The notes beneath the pieces were generated by a model. It was not told the origin of the DNA. It made no database searches and saw nothing but the letters and a program-made list of their open reading frames with translations. Positions 43,611-54,800 of a DNA stretch of 64,000 nucleotides are shown here, piece by piece. Source of the stretch: an uncultured SAR86 cluster bacterium. GTDB taxonomy: Bacteria > Pseudomonadota > Gammaproteobacteria > Magnimaribacterales > D2472. The stretch's first letter is position 1, and every line of letters begins with the position of its first letter. A program made the translations under genes and the position numbers. The stretch lies in assembly GCA_902509965.1 (NCBI GenBank), contig CABWZP010000003.1:1-64000 (forward strand), in the 5' to 3' direction.

Positions 43611-44957
43611 ATGAATTATTTAATAGATACATTAGTCTACGCAGGAGCATTTATAGCTTTGCTATTTGTATTGGTGGTTATTCATGAATGTGGTCATTAC
43701 TTTGTAGCTAGATATTTTGGTGTTCATTGTCCTAGGTTCTCATTTGGTATGGGACCTGTTATTTATAAAAAAATAGATAAACATGGAACTGAATTTGCTT
43801 TGTCTGCTTTTCCTTTAGGTGGATATGTTTCAATGATTACTAAGAAAATGTTTGAAGTAGATCCCGAGCTAAAAAAAGAATTTACAGAAGTTCAGCTTGA
43901 TAAAACGTTTGATACTAAACCTAAACTTCAAAGAGCTGCAATAATGCTAGCTGGACCAGTTGCTAACTTTCTTTTATCTATTCTTATATTTTCTTTTATT
44001 TTTTCGAGCACACCAGACCCTCAATCAACTCTTGTAGTGAATGAGATTGATGATTCTTCAATGTTTCAAATTGGCGATCAAATTATTTCAATAGACGGAG
44101 TAAAAGTTTCAGAAAGAAAAGACATAAGTTTGGAATTGCTTTCAAAGGCAGGAATGACAGGTGAGCTATTTATAGAGGTTCTCTCAAAAGATTCAAGTTC
44201 AACAAAAGAGATATCATTGAATGTCGATAACTTTTTAACAGATAGTGAACAACAACAAAATCCAGTAAATGCATTAAATATATCAGTGCAAACAAGAATG
44301 CTCCCTATAATTGGAAGTTTGATTGATAAAGGTGCTGCAGATAAAGGCGGGTTAAAAGAAAATGATAGGATATTAGCCATTAATAACTCAAGCATATCTT
44401 ATGCATCCGAAATAGTAGCTGTTTTAAATAATTTAACTGGTAATTCAGCTGATATCCAAGTATTAAGAAACAATAAAACTATAATTTTTCCTGTAGAACT
44501 TACTTCAGTTGTTGATAGTTTAGGTAATGAATCAAAATTATTAGGAATTGGATTTGGTCTCCAAAGAACTTTTATTGAATCCATAATTAAGGGAGCAAAA
44601 GAGACTTACAATTTAAGTATAAAGACGCTTCAATTTATTGGAAAGATGTTTACAGGAAACATGGGTACTGAGAATCTTTCTGGTCCAATTGGTATTGCTA
44701 AAATGGCAGGAGATACGGCTCAAGCAGGGATACTGCCCTTTATGTATTTAATGGCATTATTAAGCATCAGTTTAGGAGTATTGAATTTATTACCCATACC
44801 AGCTCTTGATGGAGGTCAATTAACCCTTCTTGGAGTTGAAGCAATTAGAGGCTCACCTCTACCTGATAAAGTAGAAAATTTTGTATATGCTACAGGCACC
44901 GTGATGATACTATTCTTAATGGTATTTGCTGTATTTAATGATGTAGCAAGATTTTAA
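43611..44957 (+). CDS. rseP: Site-2 metalloprotease RseP
   Basis: VVIHECGHYFVARYFGV; PDZ segments; LLPIPALDGGQL. Confidence 0.97.
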   Translation: MNYLIDTLVYAGAFIALLFVLVVIHECGHYFVARYFGVHCPRFSFGMGPVIYKKIDKHGTEFALSAFPLGGYVSMITKKMFEVDPELKKEFTEVQLDKTFDTKPKLQRAAIMLAGPVANFLLSILIFSFIFSSTPDPQSTLVVNEIDDSSMFQIGDQIISIDGVKVSERKDISLELLSKAGMTGELFIEVLSKDSSSTKEISLNVDNFLTDSEQQQNPVNALNISVQTRMLPIIGSLIDKGAADKGGLKENDRILAINNSSISYASEIVAVLNNLTGNSADIQVLRNNKTIIFPVELTSVVDSLGNESKLLGIGFGLQRTFIESIIKGAKETYNLSIKTLQFIGKMFTGNMGTENLSGPIGIAKMAGDTAQAGILPFMYLMALLSISLGVLNLLPIPALDGGQLTLLGVEAIRGSPLPDKVENFVYATGTVMILFLMVFAVFNDVARF

Positions 44958-44963
44958 TAAGGA

Positions 44964-47384
44964 ATGACATTGAAAAAATTACTTTTACTTATCATATCTC
45001 TCAGTTTTATAAATGTAGTAACAGCATTTGATGATTTCGTTATTAATGATATAAGAATAGTAGGTCTACAAAGAGTATCTACAGGCAGTATATTTAATGT
45101 AATACCAGTTAGCGTAGGTGACAGAGTTGACAAGAGAAAAGTTGGAGATATTACAAGAGCCCTATTCGCTACAGAGCAATTCGATGATATTCAAATCGGC
45201 AAGGAATTAAGCACTCTTATAATTACGGTCCAAGAGAGACCCTCTATATCTGCGATCAATATTTCAGGAAACAAAGCTCTTAAAACAGAACAATTACTTG
45301 AAAGTTTGAATGGTGTCGAAATTGCTGAGGGTAAAGTTTACAAAAGATCTACTTTAGAAAAAATGAAATCTGAATTGGTTAGGTCTTATGCTTCTCAAGG
45401 AAGATATGGAGCTAGTGTTGAAGTTGATGAAATCAACAAACCAAGAAATAGAGTAGAAGTTGGAATAGTTGTTGATGAGGGTGAAAGCGCAACTATTGAG
45501 AGTATTAATATTTTAGGTAACAAATTATTTACCGATGACGAACTTTTACGAAGTTTTGAACTAGGAGAAGGAAGCATATTATCTTTTTTAACGAGTGATA
45601 ATCAGTATTCTAGAGAAAAACTACAAGGGGACATTGAAAACCTCGAGTCATATTATCTAGATAGAGGTTATTTAAAGTTTTCATTAGAATCTACTCAGGT
45701 TAGCTTAACAAGAGACAGAAAAGGAATACATATTACTTTTGGCTTGATAGAAGGAGATCAATATACTGTAAGTGAAGTCAGTGTTATTGGAAATATCCCT
45801 ATAAAAGCAGAAGCCTATGAAACTGTTATTCAATCTCAAAAAAATAAGGTTTATTCTCAAGCAGCTATAACTGCTATTGAAGAATTTTTTACTACGGTTC
45901 TAGGAAATGAAGGTTATGCATTTGCTGAAGTAAAAGGAAGTCCTGAAATAAATGAAGATACCCAAGAGGTAGATTTAGTTTTTGCCGTAAATGCAGGTAA
46001 GCGAACATATACAAGAAAAATAATTTTTGCTGGTAATCAAATAACCCAAGATGAAGTTTTAAGAAGAGAGATGAGACAATTTGAAGGCGCTCCAACATCA
46101 GACGAAAGAATCCAAAACTCTAAAGTTCGACTAGAGAGATTGGGTTATTTCAAAGATGTGACCGTTGAAACTATTCCAGTTCCTGGAACTGATGATCAGG
46201 TAGATGCGGTATATCAAGTTGAAGAGGAAACAACTGGTCAAATAGGTGGAAATGTTGGTTATAGTGATTTTGGTTTGATGCTTGGCTTTAATCTTAATGA
46301 AAGGAACTTTCTTGGAAGCGGAAATACTGTAGGAGTTTCAATAAACAAGAGCGTTTATCAAGAGTCATATAATCTTTCATTTTTTGATCCTTATTACACC
46401 ATGGATGGTGTTAGCAGAGGCTATAACGCATATTTTAGAGAAACTGATTACGGCGAATTTAATATAGCAAATTACTTAACTAATTCAGCTGGAGTCGGTT
46501 TACAATTTGGTTACCCCATATCAGATACACAAAGAGTAGGCTTAAACTTAACCTATGATAAAACAGATATTGATTCTGGAACTCTTCCAGCTAGAGAGAT
46601 ATCTGATTTCTTAACCTCAGAAGGTAATATCTTTGAAACATTAAGCGTTCAAGCTGTATGGTCAAGAGTTACTCTTAATCGTGGAATGTTTCCCACGCAA
46701 GGATCATCAACAGATTTAATGCTAATGGCAGCACTACCTTTTAGTGATATTCAATACGCTAGATTTAATGTTCGACAAAAGTATTACAAACCGTTAGGCA
46801 TATATGACCTTGTCTTTGGATTTAATGGTGAGCTTGGTTATATGGATGTTTATGGCGATACAAAAAGTACACCATTTTTTCAAAATTTTTATGCTGGAGG
46901 ACCTAGATCACTTAGAGGTTTTGAATCAAATACACTTGGGCCAAGAAGCACACAAGCGCCATGTTATGAATATGATCCTGTAAATGACTTATGTCCAGCT
47001 TTAAGGGATACAGACTTTGATGGAGAGCCTGATTCACCAGCATATAATCCATATCTATTTAGCAATAGAGATCAACCTATTGGAGGAAATGTTAAAGTTG
47101 AAGGAAGTTTCCAATTAATATTTAAACTTCCGATGATTGAAGATCAAAGGTCTATGCGATCTGCTTTTTTCTTTGATTTTGGTAATGTTTTTTCAACTGA
47201 CTGCAAAGATTATCAAATTAATTGTTATGAACCAGATCTTGAAGAATTAAGATATTCTTATGGTGTGGGAGTTACATGGATAACAGGATTTGGACCAATG
47301 AGTTTTGCAATTGCAAAACCTTCTAATGCTGGACCATTTGAAAGAACTGAGCAATTCCAGTTTACAATTGGAAATGTTTTTTAA
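44964..47384 (+). CDS. bamA: Outer membrane assembly factor BamA
   Basis: POTRA repeats; FYAGGPRSLRGFESNTLGPRS. Confidence 0.97.
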   Translation: MTLKKLLLLIISLSFINVVTAFDDFVINDIRIVGLQRVSTGSIFNVIPVSVGDRVDKRKVGDITRALFATEQFDDIQIGKELSTLIITVQERPSISAINISGNKALKTEQLLESLNGVEIAEGKVYKRSTLEKMKSELVRSYASQGRYGASVEVDEINKPRNRVEVGIVVDEGESATIESINILGNKLFTDDELLRSFELGEGSILSFLTSDNQYSREKLQGDIENLESYYLDRGYLKFSLESTQVSLTRDRKGIHITFGLIEGDQYTVSEVSVIGNIPIKAEAYETVIQSQKNKVYSQAAITAIEEFFTTVLGNEGYAFAEVKGSPEINEDTQEVDLVFAVNAGKRTYTRKIIFAGNQITQDEVLRREMRQFEGAPTSDERIQNSKVRLERLGYFKDVTVETIPVPGTDDQVDAVYQVEEETTGQIGGNVGYSDFGLMLGFNLNERNFLGSGNTVGVSINKSVYQESYNLSFFDPYYTMDGVSRGYNAYFRETDYGEFNIANYLTNSAGVGLQFGYPISDTQRVGLNLTYDKTDIDSGTLPAREISDFLTSEGNIFETLSVQAVWSRVTLNRGMFPTQGSSTDLMLMAALPFSDIQYARFNVRQKYYKPLGIYDLVFGFNGELGYMDVYGDTKSTPFFQNFYAGGPRSLRGFESNTLGPRSTQAPCYEYDPVNDLCPALRDTDFDGEPDSPAYNPYLFSNRDQPIGGNVKVEGSFQLIFKLPMIEDQRSMRSAFFFDFGNVFSTDCKDYQINCYEPDLEELRYSYGVGVTWITGFGPMSFAIAKPSNAGPFERTEQFQFTIGNVF

Positions 47385-47447
47385 ATGATAATTTCATGCT
47401 TTTTGCATAAATTAGTATAAAATACATCAACTTATTAAGGGGTAATT

Positions 47448-47972
47448 ATGAAAAATTTAAATAAACTATTTTTAGCTGCATTCTTATTAATATCTGTGCC
47501 TTCATATGCTAGTGATGGTATGGCAGTTATTGATATGAGAGTTGCTGTTTTATCAACACAACAAGCGCAAGATACTTTCAAGGCATTAGAAGAGGACGCT
47601 GATTATGCTGCTAAAGTAGAGCAAGCTCAGACGCTTCAGGCAGATAGGCAAGCTTTAGCAGAAACCCTTCAAAAAGATGGAGAGACCATGTCTCAAGAAG
47701 AGGTAGCTAGCGCTCAAAAATCTATTCAAGATAAATCTCAGGAGCTTGAGTTTATTGTTGGTCAAATTCAAGCAAAGCAAAACGAAACAGCTGAAAAGAT
47801 TTTTAGAGACATGAATCCTTCATTACAAAAAATTCTTTCAGAGCTTCTTGCTGCTAAGCAATTAAAAGTTTTATTAGCTAGAGATACTGCTATTTTTGCA
47901 GATCCAGCACTAGATATAACAGATGATGTTACTTCTATGCTTGATGTTGCAGCTTCTGGGGCGAATGAATAA
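47448..47972 (+). CDS. skp: OmpH/Skp-family periplasmic chaperone
   Basis: Signal peptide, coiled-coil; between bamA and lpxD. Confidence 0.85.
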   Translation: MKNLNKLFLAAFLLISVPSYASDGMAVIDMRVAVLSTQQAQDTFKALEEDADYAAKVEQAQTLQADRQALAETLQKDGETMSQEEVASAQKSIQDKSQELEFIVGQIQAKQNETAEKIFRDMNPSLQKILSELLAAKQLKVLLARDTAIFADPALDITDDVTSMLDVAASGANE

Positions 47973-47980
47973 ACTCACTT

Positions 47981-48973
47981 GTGAGCCAGAAAAAAAAATC
48001 TTTTACTCTTAAAGAACTTTCAAAAATAATTGATGCTTCAGTTACTGGTGATGAGAATATCATCATCAGTAATATTGCTACTATTGAAGAAGCAAACACT
48101 AAGTCAATTACATTTCTATCAAATAAAAAATATACCAAGTTTTTAAACACCACTCAGGCTGCTGCAGTAATAGTGAATTCTAATATTGAGACCAATTCAT
48201 CTATAAATCTTCTAAAATGTTCTGATCCTTATTTAGCCTATGCTAAGATTTCATCACTATTTATAAATAAAGAGAATAAATTGGAGACACCGTCTATACA
48301 TAAAAGTGCCAACATATCTTCTTCTGCAGAAGTTTCTAAGTTAGCTACTATTTCCGCAAATGTTATTCTCGAAGAGAATGTTGTTATTGAAGAGGGTGTT
48401 TATGTAGGCCCAAACTCTTTTATAGGCGCTAATTGTCATTTAAAGAAGGGAAGTAGCATAAGTGCAAATTGTTCATTAGTCCAAGATGTTATTTTAGGTG
48501 AGCATTCAAGCGTTCACTTTGGATCAGTTTTAGGAAGTGATGGCTTTGGTTATGCCCCATCAAAAAACGGATATCAAAAGATAGAACAATTAGGTAATTT
48601 AATTATCGGAGATAATGTAGAGATTGGTTCAAGTTGCACTATTGACAGGGGTGCTTTAGGGGATACTAAAATCGGCAATGGTGTGAAGTTAGATAATCAA
48701 ATTCATATTGCTCACAATGTCTCTATTGGAGAAAACTCTGCAATAGCAGCTTGCTGCGCCATTGCTGGGTCAACATCAATAGGAAAAAATTTACAAATGG
48801 GCGGGCTTTCAGGAATACTCGGGCATCTATCTATTTGTGATGATGTTTTAATAGGTGCACATACACTTGTGACTAAAAATATAGATAATCCTGGAAATTA
48901 TGTAGGTATAATGCCGACACAAGAACAAAATGATTGGGCTAAATCATCAATTTTTATTAAAAAAAGAGGATAG
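47981..48973 (+). CDS. lpxD: UDP-3-O-acylglucosamine N-acyltransferase
   Basis: Hexapeptide repeats; GSDGFGYAPSKNGYQKIEQLG; IAHNVSIGENSAIAACCAIAGS. Confidence 0.95.
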   Translation: MSQKKKSFTLKELSKIIDASVTGDENIIISNIATIEEANTKSITFLSNKKYTKFLNTTQAAAVIVNSNIETNSSINLLKCSDPYLAYAKISSLFINKENKLETPSIHKSANISSSAEVSKLATISANVILEENVVIEEGVYVGPNSFIGANCHLKKGSSISANCSLVQDVILGEHSSVHFGSVLGSDGFGYAPSKNGYQKIEQLGNLIIGDNVEIGSSCTIDRGALGDTKIGNGVKLDNQIHIAHNVSIGENSAIAACCAIAGSTSIGKNLQMGGLSGILGHLSICDDVLIGAHTLVTKNIDNPGNYVGIMPTQEQNDWAKSSIFIKKRG

Positions 48974-48977
48974 TTAT

Positions 48978-49418
48978 ATGTCAGGCATACATGATGATAT
49001 TTTAAAATATCTTCCTCACAGAGATCCCTTTTTATTTGTAGATGAGGTATTAGATATCAATACAGGATCTGACATTCATGCCATTAAGAGGCTTTCAGGA
49101 GAGGAAGATTACTTTCGAGGACATTTCCCAAATAATCCAGTAATGCCTGGTGTAATTATTATTGAAGCCTTAGCACAAGCATCCGGAATATTAGGCTTTC
49201 AAACTATGAATAAAACGCCTGAAGAGGGCTCTATATATGTCTTTGCTGGAGTAGATAAAGTTAGATTTAGAAGAAGAGTTGGTCCAGGAGATGACATACA
49301 CCTATATAGTAAAATTCTAAATGAAAAAAGAGGAATTTGGAAATTTGAATGTAGAGCAGAAGTAGATAATGAAACAGTATGTTCTGCAACCATACTATGC
49401 GCAGATAGAGCCAACTAA
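48978..49418 (+). CDS. fabZ: 3-hydroxyacyl-ACP dehydratase FabZ (ATG at 48978 favoured)
   Basis: LPHRDPFLFVDEVL...FRGHFPNNPVMPGVIIIEALAQASG. Confidence 0.97.
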   Translation: MSGIHDDILKYLPHRDPFLFVDEVLDINTGSDIHAIKRLSGEEDYFRGHFPNNPVMPGVIIIEALAQASGILGFQTMNKTPEEGSIYVFAGVDKVRFRRRVGPGDDIHLYSKILNEKRGIWKFECRAEVDNETVCSATILCADRAN

Positions 49419-50195
49419 ATGGCAATTCATCCTACATCAATCATTCATGAATCTGCTAAGGTTCATGATTCTGTAGAAATAGGACCCTTTTGTTTTATTG
49501 GTGAAGATGTAGTAATTGACGAAGGCAATATGCTTCTAAGTCATGTAGTAATTAAAGGACCAACAACAATAGGTAAAAATAATAGTTTTTATCAATTTTC
49601 TGTAATTGGCGAAGGCACACCTGATAAAAAATACAAAGGTGAAAAAACAACTTTATCAATTGGCGACAATAATATATTTCGAGAAGGGGTGACTATTCAC
49701 AGAGGAACAATCCAAGACAAATCAACAACAATTATTGGTAGTAATAATTTGTTAATGGCATATTCTCATGTAGCCCATGATTCCGTTTTAGGCAATAATA
49801 ATGTTTTTGCTAACCATGCTGGTATTGCAGGTCATGTTAGCGTTGGCAACTTCGTAACAATAGGCGCTTTAACTACCATTCATCAATTTTGTAAAATAGG
49901 AGATTATTCATTCATAGGCATGAATACATCTATTACCATGGACATACCTGCATATATAAAAGTTGCTGCTGATCCTGCGAGAGTAATTGGCCTTAATACA
50001 GTTGGAATGTCTAGAAATAATTTTTCTGATGATTCAATCACAATAATTAAAAAAGCCTATAAATTAATTTATAGGAAAGGTTTTAAGCTTGAAGATGCAT
50101 TAAAAAAAATAGATAGACTAGAAAAACCAGCTAGACCCGAGCTTCAAGCATTTATTGATTCCATCAAATCCTCAGAAAGAGGCCTCTTAAGGTAA
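49419..50195 (+). CDS. lpxA: UDP-N-acetylglucosamine acyltransferase
   Basis: IHPTSIIHESAKVHDSVEIGPFCFIG...YSHVAHDSVLGNNNVFANHAGIAGHV. Confidence 0.97.
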   Translation: MAIHPTSIIHESAKVHDSVEIGPFCFIGEDVVIDEGNMLLSHVVIKGPTTIGKNNSFYQFSVIGEGTPDKKYKGEKTTLSIGDNNIFREGVTIHRGTIQDKSTTIIGSNNLLMAYSHVAHDSVLGNNNVFANHAGIAGHVSVGNFVTIGALTTIHQFCKIGDYSFIGMNTSITMDIPAYIKVAADPARVIGLNTVGMSRNNFSDDSITIIKKAYKLIYRKGFKLEDALKKIDRLEKPARPELQAFIDSIKSSERGLLR

Positions 50196-51317
50196 GTGTC
50201 CACTAAGCAAGATATAAAAATAGGCATCGTAATTGGAGAACATTCAGGCGATATACTAGGTTCAAAAATTATTGAATCTCTTAAAAAAGAATTTAATGTT
50301 AGCCTCGTAGGTGTTGGAGGCCCTTTAACTGAAAACCATGGCTTAGAGTCTATTTTTAATTTTAAGGATCTTCATATAATGGGTCTTATAGAACCTATTT
50401 TAAATATACGAAAACTCTTAAAACATAGAAAATTAATTATAAAAACCTTTAAAAAAGAAAAAATTGATTTTTTTATTGGGGTAGATTCTCCAGATTTCAA
50501 TATACCAATCCATAAAGCTTGCAAAAAAGAGGGTTCTATAAAAACTATTCAACTTGTTAGTCCATCTGTTTGGGGTTGGAGGCAAGGAAGATTAAAGAAT
50601 ATTAAAAAGTATATTGATTTAACCTTGTGCCTTTTTAGGTTTGAACATGATTTCTACATTGATCAAAAAATTTCTAGTTTTCTTCTGGGGCATCCATTAT
50701 CTGAAATAGACATCAAAGATAATAATTATGTCCGATCAAAATATAATCTTGATAACAATAAACAGTATCTAGCTATTCTTCCAGGAAGCAGAGCATCTGA
50801 GATATCAAATATGATGCCAACATATATCGCTTTTATGGAAAAGCTTTATACCAATAAATCAGACTTTCATTTTTTAATACCAGCTGCAGATAATTTAATA
50901 AAAGAAAAGATTGAAAGCTTTACTAAAAATAGAGACCTTCCTATCACTATATCAATAGGAGCTGCTAGAGATTTTTTGAGTGTATCTAAATGTTCTATTG
51001 TTACATCAGGAACAGCAACACTAGAGGCCGCCGTTTTAGGTGCGCCGCCAATTATTTGTTATAAAACTAATAACTTCAATTATTTTATTATTTCCAGAAT
51101 GTTGAAAACTAAATTAATAGGATTACCCAATCTATTGCTATCTAAAAAAATATTCCCAGAATTGATCCAGTCTGATTGCACGCCTGAAAATATTTATAAT
51201 TCATTCCAATCAATAATTTATTCTAATAAAATTCAGGATGAAATTGTAAAGGTCAAGAATCATCTTGAAGGAAAAGGTTTTGATGCTGCAGCAAAAGCAA
51301 TCCACCAGACTTCCTAG
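50196..51317 (+). CDS. lpxB: Lipid-A-disaccharide synthase (GTG start)
   Basis: GEHSGDILGSKII...IQLVSPSVWGWRQGRLKNI...LPGSRASEI. Confidence 0.95.
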   Translation: MSTKQDIKIGIVIGEHSGDILGSKIIESLKKEFNVSLVGVGGPLTENHGLESIFNFKDLHIMGLIEPILNIRKLLKHRKLIIKTFKKEKIDFFIGVDSPDFNIPIHKACKKEGSIKTIQLVSPSVWGWRQGRLKNIKKYIDLTLCLFRFEHDFYIDQKISSFLLGHPLSEIDIKDNNYVRSKYNLDNNKQYLAILPGSRASEISNMMPTYIAFMEKLYTNKSDFHFLIPAADNLIKEKIESFTKNRDLPITISIGAARDFLSVSKCSIVTSGTATLEAAVLGAPPIICYKTNNFNYFIISRMLKTKLIGLPNLLLSKKIFPELIQSDCTPENIYNSFQSIIYSNKIQDEIVKVKNHLEGKGFDAAAKAIHQTS

Positions 51318-51319
51318 CA

Positions 51320-51862
51320 ATGCTAGTTGCAGGTGTTGATGAGGTAGGTCGAGGTTGTTTAGCAGGCCCAGTTATGGCTGCTGCTGTAATTTTAAAAGAA
51401 CCAATTAGAGGTTTATGCGATTCTAAAAATCTATCTGCTAAAAAAAGAGAAATTCTTGCAGAAGAAATAAAACTAAAATCTTACTATGCATATGGCATAG
51501 CAACCCCTCAAGAAATTGATAGAATTAATATTCTTCAGGCATCTTTGCTAGCTATGAAAAGAGCCATCATCAAGTTATCAGTTAAACCTCAGAGAATTTT
51601 AATAGATGGCTTGCATAAACCAGACATTAATTTTGATATGGAGGCTATAATTAAAGGAGACTCATTTGTTGATGAGATTAGTGCCGCTTCTATAATAGCT
51701 AAAGTTAAGAGAGATAAATATATGACAAAAATTGATGCAAAATATCCAGGCTATTGCTTCAAAGAACATAAAGGATATGGAACTAAATTGCATTTTAAAA
51801 TGCTAAAAGAAATTGGTGCTTCTGACATACACAGAATCACATTTAAAGGGGTCATTTCTTGA
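51320..51862 (+). CDS. rnhB: Ribonuclease HII
   Basis: VAGVDEVGRGCLAGPVMAAAVIL. Confidence 0.97.
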   Translation: MLVAGVDEVGRGCLAGPVMAAAVILKEPIRGLCDSKNLSAKKREILAEEIKLKSYYAYGIATPQEIDRINILQASLLAMKRAIIKLSVKPQRILIDGLHKPDINFDMEAIIKGDSFVDEISAASIIAKVKRDKYMTKIDAKYPGYCFKEHKGYGTKLHFKMLKEIGASDIHRITFKGVIS

Positions 51863-54800
51863 TAGAATCTTTTTCACATCTAAGGATTGCCTCTGAATAT
51901 AGTATTTCACATGGCTTAATAACAATTGATCAAATTGTTGATCAGGCTGCAAAAAATAATATGCCCTCGGTAGCATTAACAGATCATCTTAATATGTTTG
52001 GGCTCGTGAAGTTTTTTCTCAAAGCAGAAAAGAAAGGTATTAAACCAATTTCTGGTTCATCTATTAAAGTTTTATTTGAAGGAGAAGACTTTGCTCATGA
52101 ATTACTGTGTCTTGCCAAGAACAACAATGGACATAAAAACCTAATGAAGGCTTTATCTCAATCACACAGTAATACTAATTTCTCAACTCCAATAATAACT
52201 TTTGAGGAGCTATGTTCTTTTAAAAAAGATATTAAAGTTATTTCAGGGGGAAAATCTAGCCATATCTTTGATTTATTAAAAAGAGGAAAAGTTGAAGATA
52301 CAAATTCTAAACTTAAATTATTTCAGAGTGTTTTCGATGAAGATTTTATTCTAGAAGTTCAAAAAACTAACAGACCAGATGAATTGGATTATATTGAAAA
52401 AGTTTTACCATTAGCGTCATCAAATGGCATCCCTGTTATAGCAACAAATGATGTAATTTTTTCAAATAAAGAGGATTATGATATCCATGAGACTAAAGTT
52501 TGTATTAATACTGGAAAAACATTAAATGATCCAAATAGAGAAAAGAATTTTTCTGATGAACAGTTTTTTAAGTCTCAGCAACAAATGTTTGACTTGTTTA
52601 AAGATAATGAAGAATTTTTGTCAAATACTACAGAAATTGCAAAGCAGTGCAATGTTTCATTTGAATCAAAAGGATATTTCTTACCTGAATATCCAGTACC
52701 AAAAAATCATGATTTTAATAGTTACCTAAAAGATCTTTCTTTTAAAAATTTAGACAAAATAACTACTATTTTTTCTGAAGCTAAGAAAAATCTTTACAAA
52801 GAAAGACTTGATTATGAGCTCACCCAAATTAGTTCAATGGGCTTCTCAAGCTATTTCCTAATAGTTTATGATTTTATAGAGTGGTCAAAAAATAACGAAG
52901 TTCCAGTAGGCCCCGGAAGAGGTTCAGGGGCTGGCTCTTTAGTTGCATATGCTTTAGGAATAACAGCACTTGATCCAATAGAACATGGCCTACTTTTTGA
53001 ACGCTTTCTGAATCCAGAAAGAATCTCTATGCCAGATTTTGATATAGACTTTTGTACAGAAAAAAGAGATTCAGTAATTGAGTATGTTAGCTCTAAATAT
53101 GGCTCTGAGGCTGTATCTCAAATAGTAACATTTGGCACTATGGCAGCAAGAGCTGTAGTTAAAGATGTTACAAGAGCACTTGGTAAGCCATACGGTTTAG
53201 GTGAAAGAATTTCAAAAATGATACCTTTTGTTCCTGGCATGACATTAGATAGAGCTATCAAAGAACAACCTATATTTAAACAAGCCATTAAAGATGATCC
53301 TGAAGTCTCTGAAGTTTTAGATCTAGCATTTAAGCTTGAGGGTATTGCAAGGAATGTTGGAAAGCATGCTGGTGGTATTGTAATTGCACCAGGGGCTTTA
53401 TCTGATTTTTGCCCTACATACCTTGATAGGCAGTCTTCAGCATTAATGACTCAATATGATAAAGATGACGTAGAAAAGATAGGCCTAGTGAAATTTGATT
53501 TTCTAGGTTTACGAACTCTGACAGTAATTGATTGGGCAACTAAATCAATAAATAATTTTTTAGATCATCAAAACAAACAACCGTTAGATTTAAATTCAAT
53601 TAAATTAGATGATCCTAAAGTTTTTGAACTGTTATCATCTGGAAAAACGATGGCTGTATTTCAACTAGAGTCCTCTGGAATGAGGGACTTAATTAAAAGA
53701 CTTAAACCGACAAAATTTGAAGAAATTACAGCATTACTTGCTTTATATAGACCTGGCCCTTTAGATTCTGGAATGCATGATCAATTTGTTGATAGAAAGC
53801 ATGGGAAATTGCCAGTTACTTACCCGCATGAAATGCTTGAACCAGTATTGTCAGAGACTTATGGAGTTATTTTATACCAGGAACAAGTTATGCAAGCTGC
53901 TCAAGTTTTAGCAGGATTTTCTTTAGGCCAAGCTGATATCTTAAGAAGAGCAATGGGAAAAAAAGATGTTGCTGAAATGGAAAAACAAAGAGAAATATTT
54001 GTAGAAGGTTGTAACAAAAAAGATATTAAAAAAGCAACAGCTGAAAAAATATTTGATCTAATTGAAAAATTTGCTGGTTACGGATTCAATAAATCACATT
54101 CTGCAGCATATGCACTTCTTTCATACCAAACTGCTTATCTTAAAACTTATTTTCCTGAACATTTTATGGCAGCTGTTCTTTCAACTGAATTAGGAAATAC
54201 TGATAAGATCTACGCTCTCACAGAAGAATGCAAAAAACTAGGCATCACAGTCCTGAAACCAAATATCCTAACTAGCCAAAGGAAGTTTGTTGTTAATAAA
54301 AATAATGAAATTGAGTATGGCTTAGGTGGAATAAAAGGAGTTGCCGATTCTTTCATAACACATGTAAGTAAAGTAAGAAAATCTCATAAATTTAAAGATT
54401 TGTGGGACTTCACAAGGAACATAGACATAAAACTAGGAGGAAAAAAATCCCTTGAAGCTTTATCTTTTGCAGGCGCTTTCGACTCAATTGCACCTACAAG
54501 AAGTATAGCAATTGCATGTATCAGCGACATGTTACAAGATGGCGGAAAAGCTATTACATCTTCAGCAAATTCAGGAGACTTATTTTCAGAAATTGATATT
54601 GATTTTAATCCTTATGAAAAATACACAAACACTGAAGATTTAAATTTAGTTGATAAGTTGAACCTAGAAAAAAAATCTCTTGGATATTATTTATCTGGAC
54701 ATCCTGTTAGAGCAATAAAAGAAAATATCACCCCATTAAGATCACATGAAATAAGCTCTTTAAAAATAGATACAAAAAAAGCTCGTTTAGTTTGCTTGAT

